Positions 23,560-32,515 are shown, numbered from the stretch's first letter. The stretch: DNA of 35,155 nucleotides from Patescibacteria group bacterium (GCA_015485575.1 WFTF01000030.1:1-35155), one strand, 5' to 3'. The notes: generated from the letters alone by a model not told the origin. Translations and numbers: made by a program.

Positions 23560-26500
23560 ATGTCCGATTCCACTCACACTTTGAATATCATTGGTCGTGT
23601 CAGTCACTTTTTTGCGTCGCATGGCCCACTATCGGTGTTGATTTTAATGACAGCTGTTTTGTTTGGTTTTATAGCGTTTGTGGTGACTCCCAAGCAGTAC
23701 AATCCTGAGATAGTGCGTCCCGCTTTTGCGCTTTCCATGAGCTATCAAGGCGCAACACAGGAGGAGGCGATTGATCGTGTGGTCTATGAGCTGTTGGAAA
23801 AAATTGTAACCGTCCCCGGAGTTGAGGATGTGTATACGACTGTTACCGATGAGGCACGTATTCAAACTACCGTTATTTTTGAAGTGGGTTATGACACCAC
23901 ACAGGCTAAGGTGGATTTGCTTGCACAAATACAGCAGCATCGCTATCTTGCTCGCGGTTTCATATCGGAACCAAACGTTATTGAAATCAATCCCGAAACC
24001 ATTCCGGTGTTGCAAGTGGCGTTTTCTTCACCCACACTTGCGGGAAATGAGCTTCGTCGGAAGGTGCAGCGTCTCGCACAGTCTATCACCGGTATTTCTT
24101 CAGTGAGTGGCGTTGAGGTGTTGGGGAGCTATGATCCTGCAGTGATTGTGTTCCTCAATCCTTCTAAAATGGGTGAGTATGGCATCACACAGGAAATGAT
24201 ATTGCGTACCGTACAACAAAGTCAGGTACGGTTTGTCGGGCAGGGTTTTTCCGGTGCAGCACGCAGCGTATCCTTTGTGTTTGATGGACGTGCCGATTCT
24301 GTATCAGACATTGCACAATTGCAGATTACACCCGAACTGCAATTGCGTGACATCGCCTCGGTATTTATGGGTGCCGCTTCCAGCCGGTCGTATGTATTCT
24401 ATAGTGAAAAAGAGCAAGAAACCGCAGAGGTGGTTATGCTTTCCGTTGCGAAGGTAGAGGGGAGCAGCGCTCCTGAGGTGACTCGCGCAGCACGTTCCAA
24501 AATAGATACTTTACTACAAACAGATGAGTTTGCTGACATACAGTACAGCGTGGTAAGTGATGATGGGGTGGTGGCGAATCAAGAGGTTATGGGTCTGACA
24601 AAAAATCTCATCACCTCTGTAGTGATTGTGGTGATGGTCTTGTTGCTCTTCCTATCATTTCGTGCCTCAGCGGTGGTGTTTGTTGCTATCCCCCTAACAC
24701 TCTTGATTGTGTTTGGTATCGGATACCTGTTTGATCAGACTATTAATAGAATCACACTGTTTGCACTTATTTTGTCGCTGGGTCTTTTGGTGGATTCCGC
24801 GATCGTAGTGGTTGAAAATATTTATACACACCTGCGCCGTGTAAGTGCGGAGACTTTTGCGGCAACTCGCCAGTTGGTGGTTGCAGGTGCGGTAAATGAA
24901 ATAGGTGTAGGTATTTTGTTGTCTACGGTTACTTCGGTGATTGTCTTTCTGCCTATGCGGTACATCACCGGTATGATGGGGCCGTATATGGGTCCGATTG
25001 CATTTTTTGTACCTGTGGCATTGTTGGTATCACTTTTGGTTGCCATTGTGGTAACTCCATTTGTTGCAACATATGTACTGAAAGTATCTGAAACAAAAAA
25101 TCCTTTGTCACAATTTGTGGACAGAGGTATGCGACGTATTACACGATATTACCGACGTTTGCTGACATACATTTTGTACAACTCGCGGGTGCAGAAGTAT
25201 CTGCTGCTTGGAGCTTTAGGTATGTTCATACTGTCCCTGCTGTTACCACTGACCGGTTTGGTCCACTTCCAAATGCTGCCACGCGCCGATCGTGATCAAT
25301 TCTATTTATATATAGATGCACCGGTGAATACCTCCATACCGAAAACCAGAGCGATTGCACAGGAGGTAACCCTTCTTCTTATGGATGACCCAGATGTGCG
25401 CAGTGTGCAGCAATTTGTTGCTCAGGCACCCATTGTGGACTTTAACGGTATGTTCAAAGGTGCGCAAAACAGGAATCAACCTTCACAGGCGACATTGCGT
25501 GTAAATCTTACTCCGAACGGTTTTCGATCTCGTTCCTCTACCGATGTGGTAACGGACTTACGGAAACGTGTGTGGGAGGTGTACCCCGACTACGCACCGA
25601 TGCTACGTTTCATGGAGGAGCCCCCGGGACCACCGGTGAAGGCGACGTTTGTCGCAAAAGTGAGTGCGGAGAGTGTGCAAGGTGCACGTCAGCTGGCTTA
25701 TGAGGTATTTAATATGTTGCCCAAAGTACAAGGTGTGGTTGATCGCTACATTGAGGAAGATGCTCCGGTGGAGAGAGTCGTATACACACTCAACCAGGCA
25801 CGGGCACGTGCCTACGGCGTATCTGCGCAAGAGGTGAAAACCGCATTGCAGTTGATAAACGGGCCGCTCACGGCAACGGAGTATATCAGTAGCGATGCGG
25901 GAGAGTTTACACCCGTTTTACTGGAGTTCTCTCAAGAGAATGTTGATGCACCGTCCGACATTGCATATCTCTCCGTTTCCGCACAGAATGGAGAGAAGAT
26001 ACCACTACTATCCCTACTGGATGTTTCTTATGAGCAACGCCCCTCTTTTGTTTCTTTTGATGGGAACACACCTGTTGTATATGTAACCGGCGAGGCGCAA
26101 GGACACCCGATAGTATATGTGGTACTGGAGAGTATGAGCAAACTGCTGCGTGGCAATCTTTCTGATTACACGGTTACCAATTGGAATCTATTTTCCATGA
26201 ACCTTGAGAATGCAGAGGGAGAGGAGTTTACAATACAGTGGGGAGGAGAATGGGAGATGACACTTGAAAACTTCCGTGACCTTGGTATTGCCATGGGGGT
26301 TGCGTTGCTGCTGGTATATGCGGTTTTGGTCGCTCAGTATAACTCGTTTAGCAAACCCGCATACATATTGGTAACAGTACCATTGGGACTTATCGGTATA
26401 TTGTGGGGATTCTTCTTTATGGAGACCTTCTTTGGGGTAACACTGACTGCAACAGCACTGATTGGTTTTATTGCTCTGATTGGTTTGGTGGTTAATAACG

Positions 26501-26763
26501 CTATTATTTATCTTGAGTACGTACAGCAGCGAGAGGGTGCCGGTGTTGCATTGCGTGAAGCACTGATTGAAGCAGGGTCGGCACGGCTGCGTCCGATTTT
26601 CCTCACGTCACTGACCACCATTTTGGGCAGTCTTACCATTGCCGGTGACCCGGTATGGTCTGGTTTGGCATGGGCGATTGTGTTTGGGTTATCGCTCTCA
26701 ACCATACTCACACTGGTGATATACCCCACTTTGTTGGTATACTTTTATCCAAATAAAACGTAA
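23560..26763 (+). CDS. RND-family efflux permease
   Basis: The 1067-residue protein is a full-length resistance-nodulation-division transporter with twelve predicted helices and two large extracytoplasmic loops in two similar halves. The fourth-helix region reads GLLVDSAIVVVENIY, with one Asp where AcrB has an Asp pair. The tenth-helix region reads IGLVVNNAIIYLEYV, without the Lys of AcrB. These differ from both classical drug (HAE) and metal (HME, CusA) exporters, so the substrate cannot be read from the relay residues. Position behind a CsoR operator argues for copper or copper-linked efflux. It forms an operon with the adaptor and the DUF2892 gene. Confidence 0.92.
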   Translation: MSDSTHTLNIIGRVSHFFASHGPLSVLILMTAVLFGFIAFVVTPKQYNPEIVRPAFALSMSYQGATQEEAIDRVVYELLEKIVTVPGVEDVYTTVTDEARIQTTVIFEVGYDTTQAKVDLLAQIQQHRYLARGFISEPNVIEINPETIPVLQVAFSSPTLAGNELRRKVQRLAQSITGISSVSGVEVLGSYDPAVIVFLNPSKMGEYGITQEMILRTVQQSQVRFVGQGFSGAARSVSFVFDGRADSVSDIAQLQITPELQLRDIASVFMGAASSRSYVFYSEKEQETAEVVMLSVAKVEGSSAPEVTRAARSKIDTLLQTDEFADIQYSVVSDDGVVANQEVMGLTKNLITSVVIVVMVLLLFLSFRASAVVFVAIPLTLLIVFGIGYLFDQTINRITLFALILSLGLLVDSAIVVVENIYTHLRRVSAETFAATRQLVVAGAVNEIGVGILLSTVTSVIVFLPMRYITGMMGPYMGPIAFFVPVALLVSLLVAIVVTPFVATYVLKVSETKNPLSQFVDRGMRRITRYYRRLLTYILYNSRVQKYLLLGALGMFILSLLLPLTGLVHFQMLPRADRDQFYLYIDAPVNTSIPKTRAIAQEVTLLLMDDPDVRSVQQFVAQAPIVDFNGMFKGAQNRNQPSQATLRVNLTPNGFRSRSSTDVVTDLRKRVWEVYPDYAPMLRFMEEPPGPPVKATFVAKVSAESVQGARQLAYEVFNMLPKVQGVVDRYIEEDAPVERVVYTLNQARARAYGVSAQEVKTALQLINGPLTATEYISSDAGEFTPVLLEFSQENVDAPSDIAYLSVSAQNGEKIPLLSLLDVSYEQRPSFVSFDGNTPVVYVTGEAQGHPIVYVVLESMSKLLRGNLSDYTVTNWNLFSMNLENAEGEEFTIQWGGEWEMTLENFRDLGIAMGVALLLVYAVLVAQYNSFSKPAYILVTVPLGLIGILWGFFFMETFFGVTLTATALIGFIALIGLVVNNAIIYLEYVQQREGAGVALREALIEAGSARLRPIFLTSLTTILGSLTIAGDPVWSGLAWAIVFGLSLSTILTLVIYPTLLVYFYPNKT

Positions 26764-26774
26764 TCAAATAAAAT

Positions 26775-27020
26775 ATGAATAAATACATACACATGAAAGG
26801 TTCGGAAGAGGGAGTGTTGCTTGAAAATATACCCGTACTCAGACAGGCATTTGTGGTGGCGTCACTGCTGATTATTGTTGGTGTGGTATGTGGGTATTAC
26901 ATCAGTGCGTGGTTCCTGCTTCTTCCGTTGCTGGTGTCCGGCGGGTTGCTGTTTTCCGGTTTGGTTGGCTGGTGTCCTATGGCACTGATCCTGCAAGCGA
27001 TGCCCTGGAACAAAAAATAG
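26775..27020 (+). CDS. DUF2892 (YgaP-type membrane domain) small protein
   Basis: The 81-residue protein begins with a polar segment ending in ENIPVLRQAF and has two helices (VVASLLIIVGVVCGYYI and WFLLLPLLVSGGLLFSGLVGWCPMALIL). The GWCPMALIL.AMPWNK ending is typical of the DUF2892 membrane domain, which in E. coli YgaP is joined to a rhodanese. Here it is separate, though a rhodanese-like gene lies in the upstream copper block. It starts 11 bases after the RND permease, so it should be copper-induced with it. Its Cys in the second helix could carry sulfur or bind metal. ATG 26790 or later starts are possible. Confidence 0.85.
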   Translation: MNKYIHMKGSEEGVLLENIPVLRQAFVVASLLIIVGVVCGYYISAWFLLLPLLVSGGLLFSGLVGWCPMALILQAMPWNKK

Positions 27021-27037
27021 CCACACCAAAGCCACAT

Positions 27038-27068
27038 AAGAATCACCACTGGGTGATTCTTGTTTTTT
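27038..27068 (+). terminator. Rho-independent terminator of the RND operon
   Basis: Stem AAGAATCACC (27038-27047) with GGTGATTCTT (27052-27061), four-base loop, then G and six T. It lies 17 bases after the DUF2892 stop. Confidence 0.9.
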
Positions 27069-27093
27069 CAGTTGCAGGTGATAGGATGCTTTG

Positions 27094-27837
27094 ATGATGA
27101 CGTTACTTGCTGTACTGGGCCTTGCAGCCGTTTCGCTTGTTGGAGTGTTTTTCTTCGGTAAAAATGGTCATCTAACGGGAACACAGAGGTATATTCTGCC
27201 GTTTACCATCGGTGCATTTTTGACGATTGTATTTGTTGAATTGATACCGGAGACCCTACAGGCATCAGCGAACTATGGACTGTATGCGGTGCTTGCTGGT
27301 TACCTGCTTTTTTATATGCTTTCCATTGTATTGCGTACCTATCATCATCACCATAATCGGAATGCAGCTGGCGATACTTGCGCTGCGGATAAGGCAACGG
27401 CACTGCTCTTGCTCTGGGGAGATGCGGTGCATAACGTTACCGACGGGGTGGTTATTACATCTGCGTTTTTGGTGAATCCGACAGTGGGATGGGTGACGAC
27501 AGTTGGTGTAGCGTTACATGAAGTACCGCAAGAAATTGCAGAGTTTGGAGTATTGCGTGCTGCAGGATATTCCACTCGGAAGGCGGTTGTTTTCAACTTT
27601 ATGTCAGCGCTGGGTGCGGTACTTGGTGTACTGCTGTCATTCTTTTTTATGAACTTTGCCAGTGCGTATACATGGGTTTTAACCGGTGTCGCTGCCGGAA
27701 ACTTACTGTACATTGCAACTTCCGACTTGCTGCCGGGTGTACATAGGCAAGCACAAAAAAACAATACCTTTTTTACCGCATTTTTTATGACTCTTGTGGG
27801 TACACTAACCATGCTTGGGGTTATTGTACTGCTGTAG
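27094..27837 (+). CDS. ZIP-family divalent metal transporter
   Basis: The 247-residue protein has eight predicted helices. A cytosolic His-rich loop (TYHHHHNRN) lies after the third. The fourth helix carries the metal-site HNVTDGV and the fifth carries LHEVPQEIAEF, the established ZIP binuclear metal-site signatures. ZIP proteins move zinc, iron or manganese into the cytoplasm. The exact metal is not visible. ATG 27094 is preferred to the TTG at 27091; 27097 is also possible. It lies downstream of the RND terminator, so it is likely transcribed separately, though read-through is possible. Confidence 0.93.
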   Translation: MMTLLAVLGLAAVSLVGVFFFGKNGHLTGTQRYILPFTIGAFLTIVFVELIPETLQASANYGLYAVLAGYLLFYMLSIVLRTYHHHHNRNAAGDTCAADKATALLLLWGDAVHNVTDGVVITSAFLVNPTVGWVTTVGVALHEVPQEIAEFGVLRAAGYSTRKAVVFNFMSALGAVLGVLLSFFFMNFASAYTWVLTGVAAGNLLYIATSDLLPGVHRQAQKNNTFFTAFFMTLVGTLTMLGVIVLL

Positions 27838-27916
27838 TCTGAGAATATCTTATAATTTGTGACGTACGGTATCTGTATGTAAAAACAGTACGCACCAAAA
27901 AAGTACCCTTCAAATA

Positions 27917-28798
27917 TTAGTGGTCGCGAGTATAGTGATGGTGTGCTTTGTTGAGTATGTATTGAAGCGTATCTCTGCAATAATTACTTCCCGCAACCGC
28001 ATCTAGCTTTTCCCATCCCGGCTGCCAGTTTAATTCAAGAAAGAGCGGTTTGCCATTTTGAAGCAGTATATCAACGCCTGATATGTCCGCACCGAATTTT
28101 TCCGCCACCAGCCCCCCAAAATCCAAGAGCATATCTTTATACTTTTCTTCGGTGGGGACTATTTGTCCACCGGTATGTAAGTTTGCACGAAAATCATTCT
28201 TACTCGGTATTTTTTTATATGATGCAACCCCTTTGTTCCCGAGTGTGTAAACACGGTATTCATCTGCCCCCTCTATAAACTCTTGGTAGAGATACGCATC
28301 TTTCTTTTTGTGCGCTCTAAAGGCCTCCAGTTCTTCCGATGAGTGTATGAGTGCCACTCCATTTCCTTTTGACCCATCATCCGGCTTTATGACAAAAGTG
28401 TCACCGAGCACCTCTCGCACGCGTGCGTAGTTAAATCCTCCCACATATATGCTCTTTGGCTGGGGGATTCCATAGCGCCCGGCAAGCAGAGATTGCCTTG
28501 TTTTTTGGTGCATGTAGGCATGCCGAGCAACACCGTTTATATAAGGTATGTTTTTTTGCCGTAATATATATGACAATTCCTTTATGATGGGTCCCCGCAT
28601 GCCGGTCCGGTAGTACACAATATCGTAAGAGCAGATTTTTTGTACGAGTGCACTGCTTGCAAAATCCGCAAGATCAATGTGTGTGAAGGTGATTTGCTCA
28701 AACTGTATATCGTGCCGCGCAGCCATCGCCTGCAGATCTTGCATGGATGGTCCATTGAGATTGGTAATCACTCCAATAGAGTACTGTGTGTGTTCCAT
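27917..28798 (-). CDS. RimK-like ATP-grasp ligase
   Basis: The 293-residue protein has an N-terminal preATP-grasp domain (IGVITNLNGPSMQDLQAMA, YDIVYYRTG), then the ATP-grasp domain: FVIKPDDGSKGNGVAL (Gly-rich loop), YLYQEFIEGADEYRVYTLG, HTGGQIVP, and the Mg-binding end SGVDILLQNGKPLFLELNWQPGW. ATP-grasp enzymes of this type join a carboxylate to an amine through an acyl phosphate, for example adding amino acids to peptides or proteins. The substrate is unknown. It is divergent from a second ATP-grasp gene across a 170-base region. The ATG at 28798 follows a TTGACA on the coding strand. Confidence 0.85.
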   Translation of the reverse strand: MEHTQYSIGVITNLNGPSMQDLQAMAARHDIQFEQITFTHIDLADFASSALVQKICSYDIVYYRTGMRGPIIKELSYILRQKNIPYINGVARHAYMHQKTRQSLLAGRYGIPQPKSIYVGGFNYARVREVLGDTFVIKPDDGSKGNGVALIHSSEELEAFRAHKKKDAYLYQEFIEGADEYRVYTLGNKGVASYKKIPSKNDFRANLHTGGQIVPTEEKYKDMLLDFGGLVAEKFGADISGVDILLQNGKPLFLELNWQPGWEKLDAVAGSNYCRDTLQYILNKAHHHYTRDH

Positions 28799-28925
28799 AA
28801 TAGGCTGTATTTATACCATATAAGTGGTGACCGACCCAGTTTGTCAAGGGTTGATTTTGATAACTTGTGTGTTGCTGTTCCATAAGAGAGTCTTTTTATA
28901 GTATGCTTTTAGTCTCGGAAAAACA
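28799..28925. promoter_or_regulatory. Divergent promoter region between two ATP-grasp genes
   Basis: On the minus strand TTGACA (28842-28847) faces AT-rich TATATG/TATAAA sequence before the 28798 start, with spacing longer than the ideal 17 bases. On the plus strand TATAGT (28897-28902) is 19 bases after TTGCTG (28872-28877) and would give a leader of about 60 bases. That leader contains a small hairpin CATCGG with CCGATG near 28937-28953. Confidence 0.35.
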
Positions 28926-28970
28926 GTGTATTGCATCATCGGTGCCGCCGATGTCCCTGTAGAGCATTAT

Positions 28971-30302
28971 ATGAAACAACGGAACAAGAACATCATACTC
29001 TTTGTTATGACTTTTTATCCGCGCTATGTGGAGCATATTCGTGCATTTACCAAACAACATGGGAAAAAGTATCGTACTATGGTGCTATGGGATTCAAAAG
29101 TGAAAAAGAGTGAGGCGGTACAGAAGGGGATTTCCATGAGCGATATTTTTGTTGAATGTGATTTTTCAAAACCGTGGAAGATCGCAGAGGCGTTACTGCC
29201 TTACCAAAAAGAACTGCTGGCGGTCACCTGCCGCACCGAGCAAAATATTTCTCGTTTTGCACAGGTAATCCCACATGTACCGTATTTGCGCACACCAAGC
29301 ACAGAATCTCTGAAGTGGGCAACCGACAAGTATGAGATGCGCAAGCGTTTACGGCTGTTTGATGCAAAAAATACCCCTGTCTTCACTTGGGTAAAGGAAA
29401 ATACAAAAAAAGAAAGAAGAAGGGTCATTGAGAAGGTGCAGTTTCCCATGATCGTCAAGCCTGCAAGTTTGGCAGGCAGTCTTTTTGTAACCATCTGCTA
29501 CCACGAAGAGGAGTTGGAAAAGGCGCTACGGACACTCTTCAAGAAGATAAATACCGCATACGCAAATGATAATCGCAAGGAGGTGCCGAAGGTAATTGCG
29601 GAAGCGTATATGGAGGGCAGTTTGTACTCTATTGATTCCTATGTCAATTCGCGTGGTACGGTCTATCACTGTCCTTTGGTACAGCAAAAGACCGCACGTG
29701 AGATTGGACATGATGATTTTTATAATTACCTTCAAATTACCCCGACAGCACTCAAAGCGGCAACTGTAGAAAAAGCTCAAAAGGTTGCTGAAAATGCCAT
29801 TCACGCACTTGGGCTTCGCAGCGTCACCGCTCACGTTGAGTTGATGAAGGTGGATGATGAGTGGAAGGTGATTGAGGTGGGACCACGCTGCGGGGGCTTG
29901 CGCGACACCCTGTATGGACTTAGTTGTGATATTAATCACACTATGAATGATATTGCCATTCGTATCCCCAGAAAGCCAATTATTCCAAAAAAATGTAAGG
30001 GCTTTTCCGCATACCTCAAATATTTTGCCGATGCCGAAGGAGTGATCACAGAAACAAAAGGGATTAAGAAAATAGAGAGTTTGGAGTCATTTCAAAAGAT
30101 TACCGTCAATAAGAAGGTGGGGGATCGCGCCGTGTTTGCGCGCAACGGCGGACGTGCCATTTTTACCACTGTTTTGTATAACGACGATCGATCCAAGTTG
30201 TTGGCAGATATACGGAGACTTGAGAAGATGGTCAGTGTCACTGTACAAAGAGCCCGTGCATTGAACTCCAAAAAGAACGACACACAGATTAAAAAGAAAT
30301 AA
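28971..30302 (+). CDS. ATP-grasp domain ligase of carbamoyl-phosphate-synthase/BacD-like type
   Basis: The 443-residue protein has an N-terminal Rossmann-like domain, then an ATP-grasp core (about residues 125-335): MRKRLRLFDAKNTPVFTWV, FPMIVKPASLAGSLFVTIC, a long insertion, VIAEAYMEGSLYSIDSYVNSRG, and the metal-binding VTAHVELMKVDDEWKVIEVGPRCGG. A C-terminal domain follows, with a Lys-rich end. The VEL...IEVGPRCGG pattern is that of amino-acid or dipeptide ligases. Substrate unknown. ATG 28971 is chosen because the 15 codons above it cover a hairpin-like leader. Together with the divergent RimK-like gene it may make or extend a peptide-like product. Confidence 0.85.
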   Translation: MKQRNKNIILFVMTFYPRYVEHIRAFTKQHGKKYRTMVLWDSKVKKSEAVQKGISMSDIFVECDFSKPWKIAEALLPYQKELLAVTCRTEQNISRFAQVIPHVPYLRTPSTESLKWATDKYEMRKRLRLFDAKNTPVFTWVKENTKKERRRVIEKVQFPMIVKPASLAGSLFVTICYHEEELEKALRTLFKKINTAYANDNRKEVPKVIAEAYMEGSLYSIDSYVNSRGTVYHCPLVQQKTAREIGHDDFYNYLQITPTALKAATVEKAQKVAENAIHALGLRSVTAHVELMKVDDEWKVIEVGPRCGGLRDTLYGLSCDINHTMNDIAIRIPRKPIIPKKCKGFSAYLKYFADAEGVITETKGIKKIESLESFQKITVNKKVGDRAVFARNGGRAIFTTVLYNDDRSKLLADIRRLEKMVSVTVQRARALNSKKNDTQIKKK

Positions 30303-30317
30303 TCCGCATGATGAGTT

Positions 30318-30358
30318 ATACCAAAAGCTCTCACCCGTCCGGTGAGAGCTTTTGGTAT
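30318..30358 (+). terminator. Terminator after the second ATP-grasp gene
   Basis: A perfect 18-bp stem (30318-30335 with 30341-30358, CGTCC loop) lies 15 bases after the stop. Its right arm ends TTTTGGTAT and overlaps the promoter of the next gene. Confidence 0.8.
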
Positions 30359-30361
30359 TAT
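30356..30361 (+). promoter_or_regulatory. Extended -10 embedded in terminator arm
   Basis: TGGTATTAT (hexamer TATTAT at 30356-30361) is an extended -10, seven bases before the ATG at 30369. The predicted transcript is leaderless. The -10 overlaps the right arm of the preceding terminator. Confidence 0.5.
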
Positions 30362-30368
30362 ATAGCCA

Positions 30369-31151
30369 ATGATTCGTACGCGTGACCTGGTTTTGTTTGT
30401 TGTATCTTTGGTTTTTCTGCTGTCTGCATTGTCGCTGACTGTGGTGTCTGATAAGCAAGACATACCCACGGGTACTCAGTTTTCTCTACAAGAAACAGTT
30501 GCCGTACCTGTCGAGGGTGCTGAGGTGAGTAGCGTATCACAGTTGGATAGAGCTTCGGTGATTGCACGTTTGAAAGAGAAAATACAAAATACCTCACTGA
30601 TTATCACACCGCAACCGAGTGTTGTCTCAGACACAGAGGAAAGCACTTCCACACTCACAGCACAAACAGAATTGCAGGCATGTACCTATCCTGACGACGC
30701 GCTTGCAGTGGTTCCCAAATGGCCGCTTTCGGGAGTGCAAGTAATAGTCCAAGAGGGTGCACGGCTTGTTGTGTTTGAGGAAACGGCAACCTTACCCGCG
30801 CAAAGTGGCAGTAGTACACAGACAGCACCTACGGTGAGAAAAACGTTACTGCAGATGCCACTACAGCCGAAAAAGCTGGCACAGAGTGTGTGTGTCCCCA
30901 GTGAGGTTATTGGTGTATCACTTGACGGATTACTGTTGTTTAATCGGGATATGCGATTTTACCGCAATGTGCCGGAAGAGACACGTATTGGCTATGCGCG
31001 CGACGGATTTCCCATATATGGAGTCTATGAAGGGGAAACCGATGCCTGCGGAGGATATGAGCACCCAAGCGGCTACCGCTATGTGGTGTCAAAAGATAGA
31101 GATTATGTAATAGGTTGTTTTGTCGCTTCGCCCGCAACATTTGATTGGTAA
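30369..31151 (+). CDS. Anchored YHYH-domain-like protein with altered His motif
   Basis: The 260-residue protein has an N-terminal anchor (LVLFVVSLVFLLSALSLTVVS), a polar Ser/Thr-rich linker with one Cys, and a C-terminal domain. The latter has VIGVSLDGLLLFN and IGYARDGFPIYGVYEGETDACGGYEHPSGYRYV, then DYVIGCF. The GYA.DGFPIYG plus C.G......Y.Y layout and the late Cys match the second half of the YHYH domain found in secreted proteins, but the His residues of YHYH are replaced (YRYV). The first half is shorter than usual. Function is unknown. It begins the 30369-34853 group; the exonuclease starts three bases after its stop. Confidence 0.65.
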   Translation: MIRTRDLVLFVVSLVFLLSALSLTVVSDKQDIPTGTQFSLQETVAVPVEGAEVSSVSQLDRASVIARLKEKIQNTSLIITPQPSVVSDTEESTSTLTAQTELQACTYPDDALAVVPKWPLSGVQVIVQEGARLVVFEETATLPAQSGSSTQTAPTVRKTLLQMPLQPKKLAQSVCVPSEVIGVSLDGLLLFNRDMRFYRNVPEETRIGYARDGFPIYGVYEGETDACGGYEHPSGYRYVVSKDRDYVIGCFVASPATFDW

Positions 31152-31154
31152 GCT

Positions 31155-31865
31155 ATGGCAACACTTATTCTGGACATAGAAACCGTTGGTGAGGATTGGG
31201 ACGAATTGGACAGTGTGACACAAAAAGCACTTACACGGTGGGTTGCGAAAACCGCACGAACTCAAGAAGAATACCAAGTACTCTTGGATGACATACGGAA
31301 TGGTTTGGGATTTTCTCCATTAACCGGATATATGGTAGCTTTGGGAGTGTATGACTTAGAACGCGCACAAGGTGCGGTGTATTATACCGGAGCGGATACC
31401 GGCGTAAGTGAGCAGTACGGTGACTTTGTACTGAAGTCATGCAGTGAACTGCAGATGCTCACGGAGTTTTGGGATGCGGCTCGCAGCTATGACACATTTG
31501 TCACCTTTAACGGCAGGTGTTTTGATGCTCCTTTTTTGATACATCGTAGTGCCATACTCGGTGTGCACCCGACAAGAAACTTGATGGAGGGGAGGTATCC
31601 CTATCTGCAAAAAACGGTGCGCCATATAGACTTGCAAGACGAACTAACCTTTTATGGCGCTATGCAGCGAAAGGGAAATTTGCACCTGTTTTGTCGCGCC
31701 TATGGGATTGCAAGTCCGAAAGAACAAGGGGTGTCGGGGGACGATGTTGCGGAACTTTTTCGCCGGAAAAAGTTCCGCGACATCGCCGTATACAACGCAC
31801 ACGATGTGCGTGCCACTACCGCACTCTATGAAAAATATACGCGGTACTTTATACTACAATCGTAA
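31155..31865 (+). CDS. DnaQ-like (DEDD) 3'-5' exonuclease domain protein
   Basis: The 236-residue protein has an RNase H-like exonuclease fold. ExoI is LDIETVG (Asp 7, Glu 9), ExoII is FVTFNGRCFDAPFLIHRS, and ExoIII is YNAHDVRATTALYEKY with the Tyr-x3-Asp arrangement of DEDDy enzymes. It resembles the predicted 3'-5' exonucleases related to the PolB proofreading domain. All acidic ligands seem present, so it should be active on single-stranded DNA or RNA ends in the cytosol. It is not fused to a polymerase. Its end overlaps the start of the next gene by about 38 bases in another frame. Confidence 0.88.
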   Translation: MATLILDIETVGEDWDELDSVTQKALTRWVAKTARTQEEYQVLLDDIRNGLGFSPLTGYMVALGVYDLERAQGAVYYTGADTGVSEQYGDFVLKSCSELQMLTEFWDAARSYDTFVTFNGRCFDAPFLIHRSAILGVHPTRNLMEGRYPYLQKTVRHIDLQDELTFYGAMQRKGNLHLFCRAYGIASPKEQGVSGDDVAELFRRKKFRDIAVYNAHDVRATTALYEKYTRYFILQS

Positions 31866-32496
31866 TGAAACAAGTTTTACCACTGCTGGCAGATTGGGCA
31901 AATGGTTTTTCGCACTATTGTTTGTAGCGGAGATAACCGACACACAACTGGTATGGTGGTATATACCGATTGCAATACTGTTCTCGCACACACCTGACGT
32001 GGATACGCTGCCCGAACTGTTTCATCGCAAAAAAGTTGCCGCTTCCTCTGCTTTTGTTTCCGACCACAGAACCTTTCTACACTATCCGATTATCTCCCTG
32101 CCTTTTGGCATTGTATCGGGCTTCCTATTTGGTTTTTGGGGATGGGTGTGGTGTGTAGCACTCATCCTGCACTTGTTAAACGATCTGTATGGTACCGGTT
32201 GGGGATTGCCGCTTTTATGGCCTGTAAGCACCCGTCGGTATAAGGTGCTTGGAAGACGTGTGAATCGGCTAAAGTATCTGTTGCAGCAGTCCGGACAGTA
32301 TCAGCGCCTTCCACACAATGAGCGGAAGCTTTGCTTTGCTGTGTCATGGAGTGCAAAAGAGCTACCCGAGTATATACAAAAATGGGGCATGGAGGACTGG
32401 ATAGAGAAGATATATATGCGCCTGACATGGATAAGTGGTATTGAGTATCTGCTCTTTATCGGCGCATGTGTATTAGTACTGCGTTTTTTCTATTAG
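31828..32496 (+). CDS. Membrane-bound metal-dependent hydrolase-like protein (YdjM/DUF457 type)
   Basis: The 222-residue protein has several helices (WFFALLFVAEITDTQLVWWYIPIAIL and YPIISLPFGIVSGFLFGFWGWVWCVALILHLLNDL). The His/Asp pattern HTPDVDTLPEL, DHRTFLHYP and LHLLNDLYGTGWG is the family's presumed metal site. Members are integral membrane proteins of poorly known activity. The start is uncertain: ATG 31828 lies inside the exonuclease gene and gives MKNIRGTLYYN. Earlier ATGs overlap far more of that gene, and TTG near 31891 is possible. The ATG at 31865 is in another frame and stops quickly. Confidence 0.8.
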   Translation: MKNIRGTLYYNRNETSFTTAGRLGKWFFALLFVAEITDTQLVWWYIPIAILFSHTPDVDTLPELFHRKKVAASSAFVSDHRTFLHYPIISLPFGIVSGFLFGFWGWVWCVALILHLLNDLYGTGWGLPLLWPVSTRRYKVLGRRVNRLKYLLQQSGQYQRLPHNERKLCFAVSWSAKELPEYIQKWGMEDWIEKIYMRLTWISGIEYLLFIGACVLVLRFFY

Positions 32497-32503
32497 AAAT
32501 GAG

Positions 32504-32509
32504 TATACT
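32504..32509 (+). promoter_or_regulatory. -10 element (TATACT) upstream of the leader copy
   Basis: TATACT at 32504-32509 lies six bases before the ATG at 32516, the pattern of a leaderless start. It would drive both the truncated first copy and the GH1 gene. Confidence 0.45.
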
Positions 32510-32515
32510 TTGGGC

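Noticed and set aside
31865-31927. ATG right at the exonuclease stop (MKQVLPLLADW...) as start of the membrane hydrolase
   Set aside because: It is in a different frame from the hydrolase and stops after 20 codons. Could indicate a frameshift, but the hydrolase frame is open far upstream, so I did not call one.
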